A DNA stretch of 64,000 bases, from positions 186,001 through 250,000 of the forward strand of contig NZ_JARSBP010000003.1 of NCBI RefSeq assembly GCF_029623955.1, given 5' to 3'. Below, in pieces: positions 19,444 to 28,542 of this stretch. The stretch's first letter is position 1; each line of letters opens with the position of its first letter. A program made the position numbers and the translations under genes. The notes under the pieces are model-generated. The model worked only from the letters and a program-made list of their open reading frames with translations. It was not told the origin of the DNA and ran no database searches. This stretch comes from Mycobacterium sp. 236(2023). GTDB lineage: Bacteria > Actinomycetota > Actinomycetes > Mycobacteriales > Mycobacteriaceae.

Positions 19444-20355
19444 CTAACCCTTACCGAGCAGCACGTCGTGCTGGTCGCGCACCCGATCCCTGATGGCGTC
19501 GACGACCGCGGCCACCTCGGCGCGACGCAGCGTCTCGGCGCGGGTGACCAGCCAATAGGTGAGCCGGATCGAGACCTCGTCGGGCAGCACGCGAACGAGG
19601 TCGGCGTGACGGTCGGCCATGAAACACGGGAGTAGCCCGATACCTGCCGACGCCCGCGTTGCCTCGACGTGGACGAAGACGTTCGTCGACGTCACGGACT
19701 CGCGCATCGCGGGGGCGAAGCTTGGTGCGAGATCCAGGTCGTCGACCTGCAGCATCGAGTCGATGAAGTAGATCAACGGAAACCTGTGCAGGTCAGCGAT
19801 ATTCGCGGGGGAGCCGTGGTCGGCCAGATAGTCCCGGGAACCGTACAGGCCCAGGCAGTAGTCGCCGAGGCGCAGTGCCTTGGCGCGATGGACTTTCGGT
19901 TCTCCGACGACGACCTCGATGTCGAGGCCGGATCTCTGCTGCGTCGCGCGGCGCGTTGCCGCGACGATCTCGACGGCGACCTTGGGGTGTCGGCGCTGCA
20001 CCGCGGCAGCGGCGGGCGCGGCGATGTAGGCGGAGAACCCGTCCGTTGCCGAGATCCGCACGACGCCCTCCAGCGCGCGCTGCCCGGCGGTGTCGGTGGC
20101 CAGTGACCGGACCGCGGTCTCCACCGCCTCGGCGGCGGCGAGGGCGTCGCGGCCGAGGTCGGTGAGTTCCCAGCCGCCTGCGACGCGGGCGAGCACCCGG
20201 CCGCCCACCGCGGCCTCCAGAGCGGCGATCCGCCGGCTGATCGTCGTGTGGTTGAGGCCGAGTTCGTCGGCTGCGGTCGTGTACTTGCCGGTCCGGCCGA
20301 CGGACAGCAGGACCAGGAGGTCATCGGCGCTGGGGCGGCGCCCCGGTGACGTCAT
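19444..20355 (-). CDS. LysR-family transcriptional regulator
   Basis: A 303-residue LTTR. The N-terminal winged helix-turn-helix is DDLLVLLSVGRTGKYTTAAD then LGLNHTTISRRIAALEAAVG; an effector domain fills residues 90-295. The frame continues to 20415, but the ATG at 20355 (MTSPGRRPSADD) begins just before the HTH, and a TCTGCA-N4-TGCAGA dyad lies 1 nt upstream of it. It diverges from the MHS-transporter/3-hydroxybutyrate operon, the classic LTTR arrangement, so it probably activates or represses that operon and itself. The likely co-inducer is a ketone body or related acid, by context only. Confidence 0.82.
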   Translation of the reverse strand: MTSPGRRPSADDLLVLLSVGRTGKYTTAADELGLNHTTISRRIAALEAAVGGRVLARVAGGWELTDLGRDALAAAEAVETAVRSLATDTAGQRALEGVVRISATDGFSAYIAAPAAAAVQRRHPKVAVEIVAATRRATQQRSGLDIEVVVGEPKVHRAKALRLGDYCLGLYGSRDYLADHGSPANIADLHRFPLIYFIDSMLQVDDLDLAPSFAPAMRESVTSTNVFVHVEATRASAGIGLLPCFMADRHADLVRVLPDEVSIRLTYWLVTRAETLRRAEVAAVVDAIRDRVRDQHDVLLGKG

Positions 20356-20356
20356 G

Positions 20357-20372
20357 TCTGCATTTTTGCAGA
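20357..20372. promoter_or_regulatory. Candidate LysR operator abutting the regulator's start
   Basis: TCTGCATTTTTGCAGA: 6-bp perfect arms around a TTTT centre, 1 nt before the LysR ATG. A leaderless or heavily overlapping promoter is implied, and binding would repress the regulator gene. Confidence 0.5.
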
Positions 20373-20414
20373 TGCCCGGTGCGGTTTTGGGCATTGCTGC
20401 GCTGGGTAGCTGCA

Positions 20415-20428
20415 TGAATACTCATTCA
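20415..20428. promoter_or_regulatory. Second dyad in the LysR/transporter gap
   Basis: TGAATACTCATTCA: 5-bp perfect arms with a 4-nt spacer, 46 bp upstream of the transporter ATG. LTTRs often use two sites, an upstream recognition site and one nearer the target promoter. Confidence 0.4.
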
Positions 20429-20473
20429 CAACTGTGGTGGGCATCACAGGGGTCTTCACGGAGGGATGCTGCG

Positions 20474-21853
20474 ATGAGCACGCAACACGATGCCCGGCCC
20501 GACGGGCCGGGTTCGATCTCGAAGAGTCTGAAGCGCGTCGTCGCCGCGTCGATGGCCGGCACCGTCGTCGAGTGGTATGAGTTCTTCCTCTACGGCACGG
20601 CCGCCACGCTGGTCTTCAACAAAATCTTCTTCTCGGAGACCACCAGCGAGCTCAACGCGATCTTCCTGGCATTCGCCACCTACGCGGTCGGCTTCATCGC
20701 GCGCCCGGTCGGCGGGGTGGTGTTCGGGCACTTCGGCGACAAGTACGGCCGCAAGAAGCTGCTGCAGTTCAGTCTGCTGCTGGTCGGCGTCGCCACCTTC
20801 CTGATGGGCTGCCTGCCCACCTTCGGGCAGATCGGCTACTGGGCGCCCGGCTTGTTGGTCGCCCTGCGGTTCATCCAGGGCTTCGCCGTCGGCGGCGAAT
20901 GGGGTGGCGCCGTACTGCTCGTCGCCGAGCACAGCCCCGACAAGCAGCGCGGGTTCTGGGCCAGCTGGCCGCAGGCCGGCGTGCCGATGGGCAATCTGCT
21001 CGCCACCGTCGTGCTGCTGATCCTGACGGGGACCCTGTCGGACGACGCGTTCCTGTCCTGGGGTTGGCGCGTCGCGTTCTGGCTGTCAGCCGTGGTGGTG
21101 CTGATCGGCTACTACATCCGCACCAAGGTCACCGATGCCCCGATCTTCGTTGCGGCGCAACAGGAAGCCGAACGCATCAAGGAGTCGTCCTACAGCGTGG
21201 TCGAGGTCCTCAAGCGTTATCCGCGTGGCGTGTTCACCGCGATGGGGCTGCGGTTCGGCGAGAACATCATGTACTACCTCGTCGTCACGTTCACGATCAC
21301 CTACCTCAAGGTGCAGGTCGGTACGGACACCAATTCGATACTGCGCTACCTGCTCGTCGCGCACCTCGTCCACTTCGCGGTCGTGCCGCTGGTCGGTCAC
21401 CTTTCGGACCGCTTCGGCAGGCGTCCCGTCTACATGGTCGGCGCGGTTCTCGGTGCCACCTGGGGGTTCTTCGCCTTCCCGATGATGAACAGCAACAACT
21501 ACATCATCATCACGGCGGCCGTCACCCTCGGGCTCGTGATCCACGCGTTCATGTACGCGCCGCAGCCGGCAATCATGGCCGAGATGTTCCCGACCCGGAT
21601 GCGGTATTCCGGTGTGTCCCTTGGCTATCAGGTGACGTCGATCGTCGCGGGTTCGCTCGCACCGCTCATCGCGGTCAAGCTGCTCGACATCTACGACTCG
21701 CCGGTGCCGATCGCGATCTACCTGGCGATCGCCTGCGCGATCACGCTCGTCTCGGTCGTGGTGGCGCGCGAGACCAACGGCATCGACCTGAAGTCGCTCG
21801 ACATCGCCGATGCCGAGGACGTGGCACGCTCCGAGCGCAAGGCAGGCGTGTGA
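20474..21853 (+). CDS. MFS transporter, metabolite:H+ symporter (MHS) family
   Basis: A 459-residue 12-TM transporter. MAGTVVEWYEFFLYGTAATL at residues about 21-40 is the MHS-family opening seen in KgtP, ShiA and ProP relatives. FGHFGDKYGRKKL and its second-half copy GHLSDRFGRRP are the two cytoplasmic loop 2-3 motifs. It probably imports an organic acid with protons; because the next two genes degrade 3-hydroxybutyrate and acetoacetate, one of these is the likely cargo (inference). The ATG at 20474 has GGAGGGA upstream, and the frame upstream runs antisense through the LysR gene. It overlaps the next start as GTGA. Confidence 0.8.
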   Translation: MSTQHDARPDGPGSISKSLKRVVAASMAGTVVEWYEFFLYGTAATLVFNKIFFSETTSELNAIFLAFATYAVGFIARPVGGVVFGHFGDKYGRKKLLQFSLLLVGVATFLMGCLPTFGQIGYWAPGLLVALRFIQGFAVGGEWGGAVLLVAEHSPDKQRGFWASWPQAGVPMGNLLATVVLLILTGTLSDDAFLSWGWRVAFWLSAVVVLIGYYIRTKVTDAPIFVAAQQEAERIKESSYSVVEVLKRYPRGVFTAMGLRFGENIMYYLVVTFTITYLKVQVGTDTNSILRYLLVAHLVHFAVVPLVGHLSDRFGRRPVYMVGAVLGATWGFFAFPMMNSNNYIIITAAVTLGLVIHAFMYAPQPAIMAEMFPTRMRYSGVSLGYQVTSIVAGSLAPLIAVKLLDIYDSPVPIAIYLAIACAITLVSVVVARETNGIDLKSLDIADAEDVARSERKAGV

Positions 21854-22587
21854 GCGGGCGCACCGCGCTGGTGACGGGCGGCGCGAGCGGCATCGGCGCG
21901 GCGTGCGCACGGGCCCTGGCAGCCGAGGGTGTCGCGGTCACCGTCGCCGACATCGACGACGTCGGAGCGAAGGCACTGGCGCAGGAGATCGGCGGAACCG
22001 CCTGGACGCTGGATCTTTTCGACGTCGAGGCGCTGGAGACGCTGACGCTGGAGACCGACATCCTGGTCAACAACGCCGGCATTCAGAGCATCAGCGAGAT
22101 CACCGAGTTCGCGCCCGAGAAGTTCCGGTCGATGATGGCGCTGATGGTCGAAGCGCCCTTCCTGCTGATCCGCGCCGCGTTGCCGCACATGTACCGCAAC
22201 GAGTTCGGCCGCGTGATCAACATCTCGTCGGTGCACGGGCTGCGGGCGTCGCCGTACAAGGTCGCCTATGTCACGGCCAAGCATGCGCTGGAAGGGCTTT
22301 CGAAGGTGACCGCGCTGGAGGGCGGTCCGCATGGCGTGACCAGCAACTGCATCAACCCAGGCTACGTCCGTACCCCGCTGGTGACCAAGCAGATCGCCGA
22401 TCAGGCCAGGACGCACAACATCGGAGAAGACCAGGTGCTGACCGACGTGTTGCTCAAGGAGAGCGCCGTGAAGCGCCTCGTCGAACCGGAGGAGGTCGGG
22501 TCGTTGGTCACCTGGCTGGCGTCGCCTGTCGCGGGCATGGTGACCGGCGCCTCGTACACGATGGATGGTGGATGGAGCGCGCGGTGA
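21850..22587 (+). CDS. 3-hydroxybutyrate dehydrogenase (short-chain dehydrogenase)
   Basis: A 245-residue classical SDR. The NAD-binding glycine motif is TGGASGIGAAC at residues 9-19, NNAG follows, the catalytic Ser is in INISSVHGLRASPYKVAYVTAKHA, and YxxxK is YVTAK. HGLRASPYKVAYVTAKHALEGL and the MVTGASYTMDGGW end strongly resemble 3-hydroxybutyrate dehydrogenases, which oxidise (R)-3-hydroxybutyrate to acetoacetate. The start is GTG, overlapping the transporter stop by 4 nt. The end overlaps the acetoacetyl-CoA synthetase start as GTGA, so the three genes act as a coupled ketone-body (or released PHB monomer) utilisation unit. Confidence 0.82.
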   Translation: MSGRTALVTGGASGIGAACARALAAEGVAVTVADIDDVGAKALAQEIGGTAWTLDLFDVEALETLTLETDILVNNAGIQSISEITEFAPEKFRSMMALMVEAPFLLIRAALPHMYRNEFGRVINISSVHGLRASPYKVAYVTAKHALEGLSKVTALEGGPHGVTSNCINPGYVRTPLVTKQIADQARTHNIGEDQVLTDVLLKESAVKRLVEPEEVGSLVTWLASPVAGMVTGASYTMDGGWSAR

Positions 22588-24500
22588 AGGAAGGCCCCGG
22601 CAGCGGGCTGCCCATCAAGCCGCAGTGGGTCCCGACCGAACACGACATCACCGGAGCGATCGTCACCGACTTCGCGCGCTTCGCCGAACGACGCACCGAC
22701 GCGACGTTCCCCGATTACCGCGTCCTGTGGCAGTGGTCGGTCGACGACACCGAAGCCTTCTGGGCAGCGCTGTGGGACTACTTCGACCTCGGTGAGCGCG
22801 GCGAAGACGTTCTCGCGACCACCGAAATGCCTGGTGCGCAGTGGTTTCCGGGAACCACGCTGAACTACGTCGACCAGGTACGGCGCAACGCGCGCACCGA
22901 CCGGCCGGCCATCCTGCACGTCAGCGAAGGCGTGCCCGATCGCGAAATCTCGTGGGCTGAACTGCTTGAGCGGTCGGCGGCGTTCGCCGACAAACTGCGG
23001 TCCGCCGGTGTCGAGCCGGGTGACCGGGTGGTCGGGTACCTTCCGAACATCCCCGAGGCGGTCATCGCATTCCTTGCGGCCGCGAGCATCGGGGCGGTGT
23101 GGAGTGCATGCGGGCAGGACTATTCGGCCAAGGCCGCACTCGACCGCCTCGGTCAGTTGGAGCCGAAGGTCCTTGTTGCCGCGCACGGCTACACGTTCGG
23201 TGGAAAGTACCGCGATAAGCGGGAAGACGTCGCCGCGCTGCGCGACGGCCTTCCGACGCTCACGGCGTCCTTCACGCTCGACGACCTCGCCGACCGTTCC
23301 GGAGCCGGCTTGGAGCCGGTCGCGGTGCCGTTCGACCACCCGTTGTGGATTCTGTTCTCGTCGGGCACCACCGGCTTGCCGAAGGGCATTATCCACGGCC
23401 ACGGCGGCGTCGTCCTCGAGCATCTCAAAGCCGTTGCGCTGCAGTCCGACATCGGCCGGGACGACACATTCTTCTGGTTCACCAGCCCGAGCTGGATGAT
23501 GTGGAACTTCCAGGTGGCCGGGCTACTCGTCGGGTCGACCATCGTCTGCTACGACGGCAGTCCCTCGGCCGGGCAGCCGGATGCTCTGTGGGACATTGCG
23601 GCCCGGGTTCGCGCGACAGTTCTCGGCACCAGCCCCGGTTACGTGCTCGGGTGTATGAAGGCGGAGGCGGAACCCGCTGCAGCGTACGATCTTTCGGCTT
23701 TACGGTCGGTCGGGATCACCGGCTCGTCGCTGCCGTCGTCGTCGTCGCAATGGCTCGCCGACCAGCTGGGCGTTCAGGTGGCCTCGATCAGCGGTGGCAC
23801 CGACGTGGTGTCGGCGTTCATCGGTGGCGTGCGCACCGTGCCGGTGTGGCCGGGCGAGCTGTCGGCGCCGTTCCTCGGCTGTGCGCTGGACGCCTGGGAC
23901 GAGGACGGCAAACCGGTACGCGGCGAGGTCGGCGAACTGGTCATCACCAAGCCGATGCCGTCCATGCCCGTCGCCTTCTGGAACGATCCCGACGGAAGCC
24001 GTTACCGCGCCGCGTATTTCGAGACATACCCCGGTGTGTGGCGCCACGGCGACTGGATAACCATCACCGATCACGGCAGCGTCGTCGTGCACGGCCGGTC
24101 GGATTCCACCCTCAACCGGCACGGGATCAGGATGGGCAGCGCCGACATCTACCAGGCCGTCGAGAGCCTGCCCGAGGTAGCCGAGGCGCTGGTGATCGGT
24201 GCCGAACGGCCCGACGGCGGGTACTGGATGCCACTGTTCGTCGTCCCGGCCGATGGCGTCGACCTCACCGAGGAGGTGCGCGAGAAGATCAATCAGGTGA
24301 TTCGCGTCGACGTGTCACCGCGGCACGTGCCCGACGAGATCATCGCCGCCCCCGGCATTCCACACACGCGCACGGGCAAGAAACTCGAGGTGCCGATCAA
24401 GAAGTTGTTCCAGGGCGGCGACCCGGCGAAAGTCGTCGAGCGCAGCGCCGTCGACGATCCCGCGCTGCTGGACTGGTATGCGGCGCAACAGCGGAGGTGA
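22584..24500 (+). CDS. Acetoacetyl-CoA synthetase (acetoacetate-CoA ligase)
   Basis: A 638-residue ANL-superfamily adenylate-forming enzyme. An N-terminal ACS_N cap (about 35-95) includes LWQWSVDDTEAFWAALWDYF. The P-loop-like A3 motif is FSSGTTGLPKGI, with WMMWNFQVAGLL and TDVVSAFIGG downstream. The C-terminal lid is HGRSDSTLNRHGIRMGSADIYQ, and the catalytic Lys lies in RTGKKLEVPIKKL. This pattern is acetoacetyl-CoA synthetase rather than acetyl-CoA synthetase. It activates acetoacetate to acetoacetyl-CoA for thiolysis. The start could be GTG 22584, overlapping the bdh stop, or ATG 22572; the first is chosen for the coupling overlap and GGAG spacing. Confidence 0.84.
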   Translation: MKEGPGSGLPIKPQWVPTEHDITGAIVTDFARFAERRTDATFPDYRVLWQWSVDDTEAFWAALWDYFDLGERGEDVLATTEMPGAQWFPGTTLNYVDQVRRNARTDRPAILHVSEGVPDREISWAELLERSAAFADKLRSAGVEPGDRVVGYLPNIPEAVIAFLAAASIGAVWSACGQDYSAKAALDRLGQLEPKVLVAAHGYTFGGKYRDKREDVAALRDGLPTLTASFTLDDLADRSGAGLEPVAVPFDHPLWILFSSGTTGLPKGIIHGHGGVVLEHLKAVALQSDIGRDDTFFWFTSPSWMMWNFQVAGLLVGSTIVCYDGSPSAGQPDALWDIAARVRATVLGTSPGYVLGCMKAEAEPAAAYDLSALRSVGITGSSLPSSSSQWLADQLGVQVASISGGTDVVSAFIGGVRTVPVWPGELSAPFLGCALDAWDEDGKPVRGEVGELVITKPMPSMPVAFWNDPDGSRYRAAYFETYPGVWRHGDWITITDHGSVVVHGRSDSTLNRHGIRMGSADIYQAVESLPEVAEALVIGAERPDGGYWMPLFVVPADGVDLTEEVREKINQVIRVDVSPRHVPDEIIAAPGIPHTRTGKKLEVPIKKLFQGGDPAKVVERSAVDDPALLDWYAAQQRR

Positions 24501-25895
24501 TCACCTCAGCGTGAGTTCTCGTGCCGCGTGGTACTGCTCGAGTATGTGCGGTACCGCGTCTGCTTCGTAGCGGGCAGCTGTCTCGGAGGTCCAGGTCGGC
24601 GGCGCGCTCTGGCCGGAGAGCACCCATGCCGCCTGGCGGGCGGCACCCAGCGCGACATACTCGGCGGGCGCGGGTACGTCGACCGCGGTGCCGAAGACGG
24701 CGGGAGCGATGCGGCGGACAGCTTCCGAGCGGGCGCCACCGCCGACGAGGATCATCCGATCGGCGTCGACGCCCTGCTGGCTGATCTTGTCGACGCAGTA
24801 CGCCATCGAGCTGAGCAGGCCTTCGACCGCTGCTCTGGCAATGTTGGCGGCGTTGAGGTTTCGGGTCGTCACCCCGTGAAGTGCGCCGGCGGCCTGCGGC
24901 AGATTCGGCGAGCGCTCTCCCTCGAAATAGGGGATGAGCACCAGACCGTCGGCGCCGGCTGCCGCCGACAGTGCAAGCCTGTCGAACTCTGCGAAGTCGA
25001 CCTGCAGCATGGCGGCGACCGCGGCGAGCACCGGCGCTCCGTTGAGCGTGCATACCAGGGGAAGCTGCCGTCCCGTGGCGTCGGCGAAGCCGGCGACGAT
25101 ACCTTCCGGGTCATGGGCGGCGGCGTCGCCGACTGCGCTCACCACTCCAGACGTCCCCAGTGACACCACGCAGTCGCCCGCTCCCGCAGACAGCCCGAGC
25201 GCGGCTGCGGCGTTGTCGCCGGCGCCTGGCCCGAGAATGATTCCGCCCGCAGTCGTGCCCGCCGACTCGTGCGGCCCGAGCACCCGGGGCAACGCGGGCC
25301 GACGACCTCGGAAGGCGAGTTCGAGCAGATCCGTGTGGTAGCTGTCGGATTCGGCTGAGAAATAGCCGGTGCCGCTGGCATCGCTGCGGTCGGTACGCAG
25401 GTCGGCGATATCGGCGGATCCCCGGAGGCGCCACGTCAACCAGTCGTGGGGCAGGCATACCGCGGCGGTGGCGTCGGCGTGGTCGGGCTCGTGGTCGGCG
25501 AGCCAGCGCAGTTTGGCTGCGGTGATCGACGCGACGGGGACGACGCCGGTGCGGCGGGCCCATTCGGCCGGGCCGCCGAGTTCGTCGACCAGCTGCGTGG
25601 CGGCCTCACTCGAGCGGGTGTCGTTCCACAGCAGCACGTTTCGGATCACCTGGCCGTCGGCACCCAGGCACACCATGCCGTGCTGCTGGCCTCCGACCGA
25701 GACGGCAGCGACATCGTCCAACCCACCTGACTCAGTGATGCTGCGCTGCAGCGCTTCCCACCAGAACCGCGGGTCGACCTCGGTGCCTCGGGGGTGCGGC
25801 GAGGATGCCGTGCGGACCGTCTCGCCGGTGTCGGCATCGCAGACGACAATCTTGCACGACTGGGTCGACGAGTCGATTCCCGCGACGAGTGTCAT
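24501..25895 (-). CDS. xylB: Xylulokinase
   Basis: A 464-residue FGGY-family sugar kinase phosphorylating D-xylulose. The N-terminal phosphate loop is [16 protein letters not shown], the xylulokinase-type VGGQQHGMV follows at about 76-84, and the C-terminal FGGY region has [13 protein letters not shown] and [16 protein letters not shown]. The ATG at 25895 fits; frames upstream run into the ROK gene. Its ATG overlaps the TGA of the ROK repressor (ATGA). It ends tail to tail with acetoacetyl-CoA synthetase with no gap. Confidence 0.88.
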   Translation of the reverse strand: MTLVAGIDSSTQSCKIVVCDADTGETVRTASSPHPRGTEVDPRFWWEALQRSITESGGLDDVAAVSVGGQQHGMVCLGADGQVIRNVLLWNDTRSSEAATQLVDELGGPAEWARRTGVVPVASITAAKLRWLADHEPDHADATAAVCLPHDWLTWRLRGSADIADLRTDRSDASGTGYFSAESDSYHTDLLELAFRGRRPALPRVLGPHESAGTTAGGIILGPGAGDNAAAALGLSAGAGDCVVSLGTSGVVSAVGDAAAHDPEGIVAGFADATGRQLPLVCTLNGAPVLAAVAAMLQVDFAEFDRLALSAAAGADGLVLIPYFEGERSPNLPQAAGALHGVTTRNLNAANIARAAVEGLLSSMAYCVDKISQQGVDADRMILVGGGARSEAVRRIAPAVFGTAVDVPAPAEYVALGAARQAAWVLSGQSAPPTWTSETAARYEADAVPHILEQYHAARELTLR

Positions 25896-27073
25896 AGTCC
25901 GTACCTTCCTGGATCGGCGAGAACGGGGGCGAAGGCCAGCTCGGCCGCCCCGATGACCAACGTGTCCGCCCCGAGGGTGGCGGCAACGACGCGGACCAGG
26001 TCGCGCGGTGCGCCCATGCTGCGCAGCGTCAACTCTTCGTGGAGTACGGCACCGGCGAAAGCCGGGAAGACGCGCAGGAATCCGCCGAGCACGATCAAGC
26101 GTGGGTTCAGCATGTTGATCGCATTTCCCAGCGCTATCGCCAGATACTTGCCCTGCCTGGCGAGGACGTCGCGTTCGGCATGCGTGTGGGCGAAAGGATC
26201 GGCCCCCGCGCCGCCGTCCATTTCGGTCAGTAGCCGTGCCAAAGGCGCCTGCGTCACTTCGGTTTCCAGGCAGCCGATGCTTCCGCAGTGGCACTGCTCG
26301 CCGCCGCCGACGTAGGTGTGGCCGAGCTCGCCCGCGTACCCAGCCACCCCTTCGAGCAGTTCGCCCGCGACGACGAAGCCCGCGCCGATGCCGCTGGGAC
26401 CACCGTTGACGTAGATCAGATGATCGGCGTCCTGGTGCTTGCCGAACAGGTGCTCGGCGTTCGCGCCGACATTGGCGTCGTTGGCTGCATACACGGTCAA
26501 ATCCGTTGCACTACTGAGCATCTGGCCGATTTCGGCGTCGTGCCAGTCGAGGTTGGGCGCGAGTTGGACGACGGATTCGGGGCCGTGTACCAGGCCGGGC
26601 ACCGCGACGCCGATGGCGGTCACGACCTGCCCTCCGGTGAGGGCGTCGCGGATGTCGTGGATGACCTCGGCGGCGATGGCGACGGTGTCGGCCGCCGTCG
26701 GCACCCGCTCGGTCGGGCGCCGCACGACGTCGAGCACCGCGCCGCCGAGCGAAACCACGCCTACGGTCACGGCGTCGACTTCGGGGGTGACCGCGATGGC
26801 GAGGACGCGGTTGCTGGGCCGCACGATGGGGCTGGGGCGTCCGACCTGGGATACCGAGGAGGCTGGTGATTCCTCGACGAGGCCACGGGCGACGAGTTCC
26901 TCGACGAGGTCTTTGGTGGTGGACCGTGACAGCCCCGTGTGGCGGGTGAGTTCGGCGCGGCTGAGCGCACGGCGGCGGTGTACCAGCGTCAGCACGCTCG
27001 ACAGGTTGCGCCGCCGGACGTCGTCGGTGCTCGTGCCCACACGTCCAGTGCTCGGCCTATCTGGCTGATTCAC
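25892..27073 (-). CDS. xylR: ROK-family transcriptional repressor of xylose genes (XylR type)
   Basis: A 393-residue ROK protein. The N-terminal winged helix ([44 protein letters not shown]) is followed by a sugar-kinase-like ROK domain: [10 protein letters not shown], then the zinc-binding ROK signature [19 protein letters not shown]. This domain order marks a xylose-type repressor rather than a glucokinase. The start is taken at GTG 27073 ([10 protein letters not shown]); a GTG 11 codons downstream is an alternative. Genes xylB and xylA flank it, and it diverges from xylA with an 8-bp inverted repeat in the shared promoter. Confidence 0.85.
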   Translation of the reverse strand: MNQPDRPSTGRVGTSTDDVRRRNLSSVLTLVHRRRALSRAELTRHTGLSRSTTKDLVEELVARGLVEESPASSVSQVGRPSPIVRPSNRVLAIAVTPEVDAVTVGVVSLGGAVLDVVRRPTERVPTAADTVAIAAEVIHDIRDALTGGQVVTAIGVAVPGLVHGPESVVQLAPNLDWHDAEIGQMLSSATDLTVYAANDANVGANAEHLFGKHQDADHLIYVNGGPSGIGAGFVVAGELLEGVAGYAGELGHTYVGGGEQCHCGSIGCLETEVTQAPLARLLTEMDGGAGADPFAHTHAERDVLARQGKYLAIALGNAINMLNPRLIVLGGFLRVFPAFAGAVLHEELTLRSMGAPRDLVRVVAATLGADTLVIGAAELAFAPVLADPGRYGL

Positions 27074-27099
27074 CCGACTCTTCGCCCCTCGCTTCGGCC

Positions 27100-27129
27100 T
27101 TGACAGTGTCGTAGGCCACATCTTATGTT
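27100..27129 (+). promoter_or_regulatory. Sigma-A-type promoter of xylA
   Basis: A perfect -35 hexamer TTGACA (27100-27105) is followed after 18 bp by TATGTT (27124-27129), a 4/6 match to -10. The expected start falls near 27136, inside the inverted repeat at 27133-27159. Confidence 0.6.
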
Positions 27130-27132
27130 CGC

Positions 27133-27159
27133 ACGAAGAACAAAAGCATATTTCTTCGT
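27133..27159. promoter_or_regulatory. Inverted repeat in the xylA promoter, candidate XylR operator
   Basis: ACGAAGAA at 27133-27140 and TTCTTCGT at 27152-27159 are perfect 8-bp arms with an 11-nt AT-rich spacer. The dyad starts 3 bp after the predicted -10, so a bound repressor would block initiation, as expected for a ROK XylR. Confidence 0.6.
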
Positions 27160-27203
27160 TGATGGCCCGCTTTTCCGGTGCCATGATTCCCGAGGAGCAT
27201 CTG

Positions 27204-28442
27204 ATGACCGCCCTGGACTCCGCTGTCACCGCAGCGGACGCTCTGACGCCGGATCTTTTGACGCCGCGTCCTTCCGACAAGTTCTCGTTCGGGCTCTGGA
27301 CCGTCGGCTGGCCCGGCGTCGATCCCTTCGGTGTGGCCACCCGGCCTCCCCTCGACGCCGTGGAGGCTGTCGAGCGGCTGGCCGAACTCGGCGCCTACGG
27401 CATGACGTTCCACGACGACGACCTGTTCGCCTTCGGTAGCTCCGACGCCGAGCGCAGGCAGGCGATCGACCGCCTGGCCGCCGCACTCGGCAGCGCCGGC
27501 ATCGTCGTGCCGATGGTGACCACCAACTTGTTCACCCAACCGGTCTTCAAGGACGGCGGATTCACCAGCAATGACCGCTCGGTGCGCCGGTTCGCGTTGC
27601 GCAAGGTCCTACGCAACCTCGACCTCGCAGCCGAACTCGGTGCGCAGACCTTCGTCATGTGGGGCGGGAGGGAAGGCGGCGAGTACGACTCGGCGAAGGA
27701 CGTCCGTGCGGCGCTGGAGCGATACCGCGAGGCGCTGGACCTGTTGTGCCAGTACGTGATTGACCAGGGCGGCGGGCTGAGGTTCGCGATCGAGCCGAAG
27801 CCGAACGAGCCGCGCGGCGACATCCTGCTGCCGACCGTCGGACATGCGCTGGCGTTCATCGACACGCTGGCGCATCCAGAGATGGTCGGCGTGAATCCCG
27901 AGACGGGCCACGAGCAGATGGCCGGGCTGAACTTCGTGCACGGCATCGCGCAGGCGCTCTACAGCGGCAAGCTCTTCCACATCGACCTCAACGGTCAGCG
28001 GGGGATCAAGTTCGATCAGGACCTGGTCTTCGGCCACGGCGATCTCGCCAACGCGTTCGCGCTCGTCGACCTGCTCGAGAACGGCGGCCCCGACGGGGGC
28101 GTCGCCTACGACGGGCCGAGGCACTTCGACTACAAGCCCAGCCGCACGGAGGATTCCTCCGGCGTGTGGGCGTCCGCGGCGGCCAACATGCGGATGTATC
28201 TGTTGCTGCGCCAGCGGGCGGCGGCGTTCCGGGCCGACCCGGAGGTGCAGGAGGCGATGGCGGCGGCGAAGGTGGCCGAATTGCGGACACCGACGCTCGG
28301 CGATGGTGAGTCCTACGCCGATCTGCTCGCCGACCGGACGGCCTACGAGGATTTCGATTCCGGTGCGTATTTCGGCGGAAAGGGTTGCGGTTTCGTGACT
28401 CTCAACCAGTTGGCCATCGAGCACCTGATGGGTGCGCGGTGA
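27204..28442 (+). CDS. xylA: Xylose isomerase
   Basis: A 412-residue class I (actinobacterial) xylose isomerase that converts D-xylose to D-xylulose with Mg2+/Mn2+. The catalytic His70 is in [39 protein letters not shown] (metal-ligand Glu region), [16 protein letters not shown] and HIDLNGQ with [10 protein letters not shown] are all in family order. An ATG at 27159 opens the frame, but it overlaps the operator; ATG 27204 is preceded by GAGGAG at 6 nt spacing and is chosen. Divergent from the ROK repressor and followed 100 nt later by the ABC importer genes. Confidence 0.93.
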   Translation: MTALDSAVTAADALTPDLLTPRPSDKFSFGLWTVGWPGVDPFGVATRPPLDAVEAVERLAELGAYGMTFHDDDLFAFGSSDAERRQAIDRLAAALGSAGIVVPMVTTNLFTQPVFKDGGFTSNDRSVRRFALRKVLRNLDLAAELGAQTFVMWGGREGGEYDSAKDVRAALERYREALDLLCQYVIDQGGGLRFAIEPKPNEPRGDILLPTVGHALAFIDTLAHPEMVGVNPETGHEQMAGLNFVHGIAQALYSGKLFHIDLNGQRGIKFDQDLVFGHGDLANAFALVDLLENGGPDGGVAYDGPRHFDYKPSRTEDSSGVWASAAANMRMYLLLRQRAAAFRADPEVQEAMAAAKVAELRTPTLGDGESYADLLADRTAYEDFDSGAYFGGKGCGFVTLNQLAIEHLMGAR

Positions 28443-28542
28443 AACGTTCAAACCGTCCCACAGCGATGCACGTCACGCTATATGTGGTACCGGGCAACAA
28501 AAAGTGCGAGTCGTCCACCATGAACTGTTCGGAGGAGTTTTC

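Noticed and set aside
24494..24507. 14-bp perfect palindrome GAGGTGATCACCTC joining the stops of acetoacetyl-CoA synthetase and xylB
   Set aside because: It is formed by two converging stop codons and their last codons; without a T-run or loop-rich stem it does not look like a real terminator or operator.
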